Assembly (NCBI GenBank): GCA_041389495.1
Contig: JAWKRT010000001.1
Coordinates: 496,001-560,000, forward strand
DNA from: Myxococcota bacterium
GTDB taxonomy: Bacteria; Myxococcota_A; UBA9160; UBA4427
Length of the DNA: 64,000 nucleotides
Direction: 5' to 3'
Every line of letters begins with the position of its first letter. Positions within the stretch are counted from its first letter, which is position 1. The position numbers and the translations under genes were made by a program. Shown here in pieces: positions 59,069 through 64,000 of the stretch. The notes under the pieces are model-generated. The model made no database searches, was not told the origin of the DNA, and worked only from the letters and a program-made list of their open reading frames with translations.

Positions 59069-60435
59069 TGCGCGCCGCGCGCGCGAGCGCCGCGCTCGCG
59101 TCCGGTCTGGCACTCGCCTGCGCGGCGACGGCCGCGCCGCCGCTCCCCGCGGCGGCGCGCGCGCCCGTCGTCCCCTCCGAGGTCGCCGTGCGCGTCGACG
59201 ACCTCGAGCGCCTGCCCGTCGAGGCGCGCGAGATCCGGCCGGGCATCTTCAAGATCGAGGGGCAGGGCGCGATCTTCCTCGTGAACACGCCCGAGGGCGC
59301 CGTGCTCGTCGACACGGGCTTCGACAACGCGTCGTCCGCGCGCCAGAAGCAGGTGGTCGACGCCATCCGCACGGGCCCCATCCGCACCATCGTGCTCACG
59401 CACTCGCACCAGGACCACTCGGGCGGGCTCCGCCACTACGCGAAGGAGCGCGCCGCGGGCGCGCGGGTCGTCGCGCACGAGCGGTACCGCTACATGAGCC
59501 GCCACCAGCTCGAGCCCGTCGCCTACTTCAAGCGCCGCTACAAGCGGCTCTATCCGCGGCTCGTGAACACCGACCCGAACGTCGACCGCTCGTACTGGGA
59601 GGTCGTGCCCGACCGCGCCGTCTGGCCGGGGCAGGACTACGCGTTCGAGCTCGGCGGCGTGCGCTTCGAGGTGATCGCGTTCGAGAACACGGGCGAGGGC
59701 GAGGACGGCGTCGCGCTCTGGCTGCCCGACCAGCGCGTGCTCTTCGTCGGCGACCTCTTCGGCACGCTCTACCCGATGTTCCCCAACCTCTACACCGTGC
59801 GCGGCGAGAAGGTGCGCGACCCGCTCGACTACATCGACGCCTGCGACCGCGTGCTCGCGCTGCGGCCCGAGGTGCTCGTGCCCGGGCACTTCGACGTCGT
59901 CGAGGGCGAGGCCTATGTCCAGGCGAGCGTCGCGAAGATGCGCGACGCCGTGCAGTACGTCTGGGATGCGACCGTCGCGGCGATGAACGACGGGAAGACC
60001 GTGTGGCAGGCGATGGACGAGATCGAGCTGCCGCCCGAGCTGCGCCTCAGCCAGGGCCACGGGAAGGTCTCGTGGTCGGTGCGTGCGATCTGGGAGCTGC
60101 TCACCGGCTGGTACCACGACGACAGCGTCGCGAACCTCTACGCGACGCCGCCCGACGCGGTGTACGCGGACCTCGTCGAGCTCGCGGGCGGGCCGGACGC
60201 GATCGTCGCGCGGGCGCGCGCGCACGCCGACGCGGGCCGGCTCGTCGAGGCGCTGCGCCTGCTCGACGTCGCGGCGGGCGACGGCGCGCGCGCTCCCGAG
60301 GCTCCGGTCGTGCGCGTGCGCATCGACGTCCTCGAGCAGCTGCGCGCGCGCGCCGTCGCCGGCGCGAACAACTACAGCGAGGTGGGCCTGATCGACGCCG
60401 AGCTGCGCGAGGCGCGGTCCGCGCTCGCCGACTAA
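59068..60435 (+). CDS. Exported alkylsulfatase-like metallo-beta-lactamase protein
   Basis: 455 residues from ATG at 59068, coupled to the SDR stop. A signal peptide (LASGLALACAATAAPP) sends it to the periplasm. The metal motif is complete: LTHSHQDHSGGLRHY, the Asp in FVGDLFGTLYP and the His in LVPGHFDV. The mid-region LLTGWYHDDSVANLY matches the alkylsulfatase dimerisation part. It is the intact partner of the degenerate paralogue at 55200. It should hydrolyse an alkyl sulfate or similar ester outside the cytoplasm, and products could then be imported by the MFS gene just downstream. Confidence 0.8.
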   Translation: MRAARASAALASGLALACAATAAPPLPAAARAPVVPSEVAVRVDDLERLPVEAREIRPGIFKIEGQGAIFLVNTPEGAVLVDTGFDNASSARQKQVVDAIRTGPIRTIVLTHSHQDHSGGLRHYAKERAAGARVVAHERYRYMSRHQLEPVAYFKRRYKRLYPRLVNTDPNVDRSYWEVVPDRAVWPGQDYAFELGGVRFEVIAFENTGEGEDGVALWLPDQRVLFVGDLFGTLYPMFPNLYTVRGEKVRDPLDYIDACDRVLALRPEVLVPGHFDVVEGEAYVQASVAKMRDAVQYVWDATVAAMNDGKTVWQAMDEIELPPELRLSQGHGKVSWSVRAIWELLTGWYHDDSVANLYATPPDAVYADLVELAGGPDAIVARARAHADAGRLVEALRLLDVAAGDGARAPEAPVVRVRIDVLEQLRARAVAGANNYSEVGLIDAELREARSALAD

Positions 60436-60468
60436 CGAGCGCGGTCGCCGCGCGCGTCGGAGACGGAG

Positions 60469-61728
60469 ATGGATGCCTCCCGGCAGTGGCGGCTCGTCGC
60501 CGCGTCGTTCGCGACGCAGGCCGTCGCGATCGGCGGCACGCTCGGCGGCGTCGCCGTGTTCATGCCGCCCATGGAGGCCGAGTTCGGCGCGAGCCGCGCC
60601 GCGCTCTCGTGGATGGTCGCGATCTGGAACGTCGTGATGGGGCTCGCCTACCCGCTCGTCGGTCGCGCGCTCGATCGCGGCTCGCCGCGCGCCCTCATGC
60701 TCGCCGGCGCCGCCGCGAGCGGCGCGAGCCTGCTCGCGATCGCCGCGGCGCCCGCGCTGTGGCAGGTGGAGCTGCTCTTCGGCGTCGGCACGGCGATCGG
60801 CACGGCGCTGCTCGGCCCGCTCGCGTCGTCGACGCTGATCGCGCGTCGCGTGCCCGAGAACGCGGGCCGCGCGCTCGGCCTGGCGAACATGGGCGCGCCG
60901 GCGGGCCCGGTCGTCGCGGCGCCGATCGCGGGCTGGATCGTCGCGACGCACGGGTGGCGACCGGCGTTCGTCGCGTTCGGCGTCGCGACGCTCGTCGTCG
61001 GTGTGCTCGCGGTCGCGCTCGGCATCGAGGCCGAGGAGCGCGCGGCGGACGCGCCGCCCTCCGCGCCACCGGGCGCGCCGCTGGACGCCGCACCGGACGC
61101 CGCGCCGGACGCGCAGCGAAGCGCGCCCGCGCCGAGCGACGGCGCACCGGCCTACCTGCGCGCTCCCGCCTTCTGGAGCCTCGTCGTGCCGGTCGCGCTC
61201 GTCGCGAGCACCGGCATCGCGCTCTCGTTCCACCTCGTCGGCGTCGCGCTCGAGCGCGGGGCGACGCTCGCGGCCGCGACGGCGCTCGTCAGCCTGAACG
61301 CGGCGGCCGCGATCGCCGGCAACGCGGGCTTCGGGTTCCTGTCGGACCGCGTCGCGCCGCACCGGCTGTTCGCCGCGGCGATCGCGCTTCAGGCGGCGGC
61401 GTGCGGCGCGCTCGCCGCGACCGGCCGCCAGGACCTGCTCGTCGTCGCGACCTGCGTCTTCGGCTTCGCGAGCGGCGGCACGATGCCGCTCTACGCGTCG
61501 CTCATCACGCGCCACTTCGGCGCAGCGGCGTTCGGCCGCGTGATGGGTGCGGGCGCGCTCGTCGGCCTCCCGTTCACGTTCGTCGTCCCGCCGCTCGCCG
61601 GGCTCGCGTTCGACCGCACGGGCAGCTACGCGATCGCGCTCGCCAGCGCGGCCGTCGTGCTCGCGCTCGCCGGTGTCGCGATCGCGACGGCTCTCGGCCG
61701 GCCGCGCGCCGAGGCGTCGGCCACCTAG
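60469..61728 (+). CDS. MFS transporter (monocarboxylate/oxalate-formate type)
   Basis: 419 residues from ATG at 60469. Twelve helices with a central Pro/Ala-rich loop (PPSAPPGAPLDAAPDAAPD). The N-terminal VAVFMPPMEAEFGASRAALSW and the loop YPLVGRALDRGSPRALML match the MCT-like MFS_1 group. It probably moves an organic acid. Its stop shares the CTAG palindrome with the stop of the convergent oxidoreductase gene. Confidence 0.8.
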   Translation: MDASRQWRLVAASFATQAVAIGGTLGGVAVFMPPMEAEFGASRAALSWMVAIWNVVMGLAYPLVGRALDRGSPRALMLAGAAASGASLLAIAAAPALWQVELLFGVGTAIGTALLGPLASSTLIARRVPENAGRALGLANMGAPAGPVVAAPIAGWIVATHGWRPAFVAFGVATLVVGVLAVALGIEAEERAADAPPSAPPGAPLDAAPDAAPDAQRSAPAPSDGAPAYLRAPAFWSLVVPVALVASTGIALSFHLVGVALERGATLAAATALVSLNAAAAIAGNAGFGFLSDRVAPHRLFAAAIALQAAACGALAATGRQDLLVVATCVFGFASGGTMPLYASLITRHFGAAAFGRVMGAGALVGLPFTFVVPPLAGLAFDRTGSYAIALASAAVVLALAGVAIATALGRPRAEASAT

Positions 61729-63338
61729 CGAAGCGTGTCGCGCAGGTGGTCGGCGAGGCGGAGCGCGAGCGCCACGAGCGTGAGCGTCGGGTTCGTCCAG
61801 CCGCCCGTCGGGAACACCGAGCTCCCCGCGCAGTAGAGGCCGGCCACGCCGTGCACGCGTCCGTTCGCGTCGACGACCCCGTCGGCGGGAGTCGCGCTCA
61901 TCCGCGTCGTTCCCATCTGGTGGCCGCCGCCCTGGCCCGCGCGCAGCGCCTCCTCGAAGCCGCCCGGCTCGAGGAAGCCCTGCTCGAGGCGCAGGCGCCC
62001 GATGCCCGCGCGGCCGAGCTCGATCGCGACGTGCCGCGCGAGCTCCGCGATCCACGTGCGCTCGTAGTCGTAGAACGTCCACGAGACGCGGGCGCGCGGC
62101 ACGCCGAGCGCATCGACCTCGCGGTCGAGCACGACGCGGCTGTCGGGGTTCGGGACCTGGTCGATCCAGGTCTCCATCTGCAGGAGCCCTCCGCTGCGCG
62201 CGTACTCGAGCGCGCCCGACGGGTCGGCGAGCACCGCGCGGAGATCGTCGGCGAGGTCGCTCTCGACGGGCTCGCCGCGCGCGCGCGCGCCGAGCGCGTC
62301 GACCGCGCGTCCCGTCGGCGCCTGCTTCGGGAGCAGGAAGATCCCGTGGTTCGGGAGCTCCTCGAAGTCCTGCGCGTCGCGCGACAGCGCGAGCGACCAC
62401 GCGACGCGGCGGCCCGCGTCGTCGCGCCAGTCGTACGGGTGCGCGGCCGTCGGGAACGGGCGCGCGAGCACGATCGACGCGCTCTCGAGACGCGGGTGCC
62501 AGAGGAAGTGGCGGCCGATCGCGTCGAGCTTGCGCCCGAGGCCCGCCGCGAGGAGCACGCGCGCGTTCTCGACGCCGCCGCACGCGACGACGACGGCGCG
62601 CGCCGCGACGCGCGCCTCGCGCCCCGCGAGCGAGCGCACGCGCACGGCGCGCACGGCCGCGAGCTCGTCGGCGAAGTCGAAGCCGACCGCGTTCGCGCCG
62701 AGCACGACGCGCACGGAGCGCGACGCCTCGAGCGCCGGGAGGTACTGCCGACCGAACGCGACGCCGCGCGCCACGCGCACGCGGTGCTCGAGCCTCGTGC
62801 CGGCGAGATCGAAGAGCCCGTCGGTCGCGAGCGGGGCTCCCCGTTCGTACGCCGGGAGCGGCGCTCCCGGCGCTTTGACCGGGAGCGGCGCTCCCGGCCC
62901 GAAGACCGGGAGCGCCGCGCCCTCGGCGACGCTCGCGAACGCGGGGTCGATGCCGATCCACGCGGCCGCGCGCGCGTAGTGGTCGGCGAGCGCGGCGCGC
63001 GGGAAGGGCCAGCCGCTGCGCGGCATCCACGCGCGCGCCTCGAAGTCGATCTCGTCGAGCGGCCCGCACGCGCCGCCCCAGTGGTTCGATGCGCCGCCGA
63101 GGTAGCGCAGGCGCGATTCGCGCAGGCCGAGGGGGGGCAGCCCGCGCTCGGTCACCCCGTCGCACAGGTCCTGCGTCGCGTCGTCGGGCTCGAGGCCGCC
63201 GCTCTCGAGCAGCGCGACGCGCAGCCCGCTTCCCTCGAGCGCGAGTGCGATCGCGATGCCAGCGGGCCCGCCGCCGACGATGCACACGTCGGCGTCGAGG
63301 CGCGCGTCGGGCGCGAGGGCGTCGAGCCGCTCGATCAC
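61725..63338 (-). CDS. GMC-type FAD oxidoreductase with internal 27-bp repeat
   Basis: 537 residues from GTG at 63338, with no clear ribosome site. FAD-binding is shown by DADVCIVGGGPAGIAIALAL and the C-terminal VAGLYCAGSSVFPTGGWTNP. The active-site region is GGGHQMGTTRMSATPADG (His) with the second position in NPTLTLVAL. It resembles glucose-methanol-choline and cholesterol-oxidase-like enzymes that oxidise an alcohol. Residues about 135-171 contain four units of a degenerate nine-residue PGAPLP-type repeat that should form a flexible loop. It lies 25 bases after the aldo/keto reductase stop. Confidence 0.8.
   Translation of the reverse strand: MIERLDALAPDARLDADVCIVGGGPAGIAIALALEGSGLRVALLESGGLEPDDATQDLCDGVTERGLPPLGLRESRLRYLGGASNHWGGACGPLDEIDFEARAWMPRSGWPFPRAALADHYARAAAWIGIDPAFASVAEGAALPVFGPGAPLPVKAPGAPLPAYERGAPLATDGLFDLAGTRLEHRVRVARGVAFGRQYLPALEASRSVRVVLGANAVGFDFADELAAVRAVRVRSLAGREARVAARAVVVACGGVENARVLLAAGLGRKLDAIGRHFLWHPRLESASIVLARPFPTAAHPYDWRDDAGRRVAWSLALSRDAQDFEELPNHGIFLLPKQAPTGRAVDALGARARGEPVESDLADDLRAVLADPSGALEYARSGGLLQMETWIDQVPNPDSRVVLDREVDALGVPRARVSWTFYDYERTWIAELARHVAIELGRAGIGRLRLEQGFLEPGGFEEALRAGQGGGHQMGTTRMSATPADGVVDANGRVHGVAGLYCAGSSVFPTGGWTNPTLTLVALALRLADHLRDTLR
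62825..62932. repeat. 27-bp tandem repeat with internal palindromes, four units
   Basis: Units at 62825, 62852, 62879 and 62906; the middle two are nearly identical and the outer two diverged. Each of the middle units carries CCGGGAGC and its exact reverse complement around GGC, an 8-pair hairpin. It lies inside the oxidoreductase gene and keeps the frame. Confidence 0.9.
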
Positions 63339-63343
63339 GCCGC

Positions 63344-63367
63344 GCGCCCGGTCACGCGCCCGGTCAC
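63344..63367. repeat. 12-bp tandem duplication at a gene junction
   Basis: GCGCCCGGTCAC occurs at 63344-63355 and 63356-63367, spanning the stop of the reductase gene (TCA at 63364-63366 on the plus strand) and duplicating it in another position. Confidence 0.9.
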
Positions 63368-64000
63368 GCGCGCGGCGCGCGCGGCGCGAGCAGCGCGTGC
63401 GCGCCGAGCATCCGCTCGCGAATCGCCACGCCGTCCGGGCACGCGCCCGCGCACGGCGCACTGCACGCGGCGCACGCGTCGGCGCGCGCGGGCAGCGCCG
63501 CGTAGGCGGCCAACCCGCGGGCCTCGTCGCCGTAGTCCTCGAAGTACATGCGATATCGGAGCACGTCGTCGATCGGCAGCTGCTCGGGACAGCGCGCGAG
63601 GCACGCGCCGCAGTGCGGCCGGCAGTGCGTGCCGGCGGTGGCGCGGTCGTAGCGCGCGAGCAGCGCGAGGTCGGCCGGCGCGAGCGCGCCGCCCGACGCG
63701 TGCAGGTACTCGTCGACGTGGCGGTGCTTCTGGAACGAGATCACGAGGCAGCCGACGTTCGGGTTCGCGAGCACCCACTTGAACGCGGCCTGCGAGTAGG
63801 CCTCCTCCTCGCCGCGCAGCGCGTCGACGTTGTGCTGCTTCGCGCCCTTGAGCGTCTTCATCGCGACGACGCCGAGGTCGGCCGCCGCCGCGCGCTCGAC
63901 GACCGCGCCGAGCGACGGCCACGCGCCGTGGTGATAGGCGAGCATCACGACGTCGAAGCGCCCGCTCGCGATCGCCGCGTCGGCGACGGCGGGGAGGTTC
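63364..64000 (-). CDS. Aldo/keto reductase with C-terminal 4Fe-4S ferredoxin domain (clipped at right edge)
   Basis: At least 211 codons; the frame is open to the right edge, where it reads NLPAVADAAIASGRFDVV, normal for the middle of an aldo/keto reductase. Catalytic and barrel features are AYHHGAWP, GVVAMKTLKGAKQHN and VGCLVISFQKHRHVDEYL. A ferredoxin-like end follows, HCRPHCGACLARCP and ACAACSAPCAGACPDG, giving two cysteine clusters. The start lies outside the window. The sequence at the ATG near 63945 is internal, not a start. Such proteins couple reductase activity to iron-sulfur electron transfer. Its neighbour is the GMC-type oxidoreductase gene. Confidence 0.78.
   Translation of the reverse strand, partial: NLPAVADAAIASGRFDVVMLAYHHGAWPSLGAVVERAAAADLGVVAMKTLKGAKQHNVDALRGEEEAYSQAAFKWVLANPNVGCLVISFQKHRHVDEYLHASGGALAPADLALLARYDRATAGTHCRPHCGACLARCPEQLPIDDVLRYRMYFEDYGDEARGLAAYAALPARADACAACSAPCAGACPDGVAIRERMLGAHALLAPRAPRA

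Noticed and set aside
1..64000. Insertion sequences, integrases, phage genes or an origin of replication
   Set aside because: No transposase-like DDE proteins, terminal inverted repeats, dnaA-type genes or clustered DnaA boxes were recognised.

Overview
The window is very GC-rich DNA (roughly three quarters G+C by eye) packed with genes in codon usage that strongly favours G or C at the third position. No rRNA, tRNA, CRISPR array, prophage or insertion sequence was found. Many lipoprotein signals, a twin-arginine signal, exported c-type cytochromes and sulfatase-fold envelope enzymes point to a Gram-negative bacterium. The mix of acyl-CoA ligases, a CaiB-type CoA transferase, SDRs, a P450, sulfotransferase and alkylsulfatase-like enzymes resembles uncultured high-GC Myxococcota or Binatia-type genomes; this placement is an inference, not a measurement.

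Layout. 1-8557: envelope/glycan-type region with a clipped methyltransferase, a polytopic membrane protein, a nucleoside-sugar-type epimerase and three alkaline-phosphatase-superfamily (sulfatase-like) proteins. 8612-12890: SDRs, a SnoaL-like protein and an acyl-CoA synthetase. 12933-16638: exported lipoprotein pyrophosphatase coupled to a TetR regulator, divergent from an amidohydrolase that ends in a strong intrinsic terminator, then a CrtC/AttH-like protein. 16705-23874: a tightly overlapped seven-gene operon (Fn3-like membrane protein, N-carbamoylase, isochorismatase-fold hydrolase, sodium symporter, 40-residue membrane microprotein, an aspartate-carbamoyltransferase relative with altered acceptor residues, AsnB-like amidotransferase). 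23923-26636: di-haem peroxidase coupled to a beta-helix/cupredoxin protein. 26646-31068: polyphosphate locus (SixA-like phosphatase, PPK1, and a histidine-phosphatase/Ppx fusion). 31232-35231: GT4 glycosyltransferase, then YfiR with a CHASE8-like/HAMP/MCP receptor.

35321-41095: CoA transferase, octahaem-HEAT-TPR lipoprotein, P450 and a potassium channel. 41119-45830 (minus): MetX, two MFS transporters and a GST-like protein. 46038-52296: Sel1-repeat lipoprotein, MFS transporter, Tat-exported DUF1214-like protein, EthD-like protein and an APH-type kinase. 52339-60435: aldo/keto reductase divergent from a catabolic-looking run of CoA ligase, two alkylsulfatase-like metallo-beta-lactamase proteins (one with a degenerate metal site), VOC protein, sulfotransferase and SDR. 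60469-64000: MFS transporter, GMC-type oxidoreductase with an internal 27-bp repeat, and a clipped ferredoxin-containing aldo/keto reductase.

Across the window a TANNNT hexamer directly followed by GCGCG-like sequence recurs 20-60 bases ahead of gene starts and is a plausible -10 element. Short tandem duplications (12-27 bp) occur repeatedly at gene edges. The best candidates for an undescribed system are the 16705-23874 carbamoyl operon and the YfiR/CHASE8-MCP pair.
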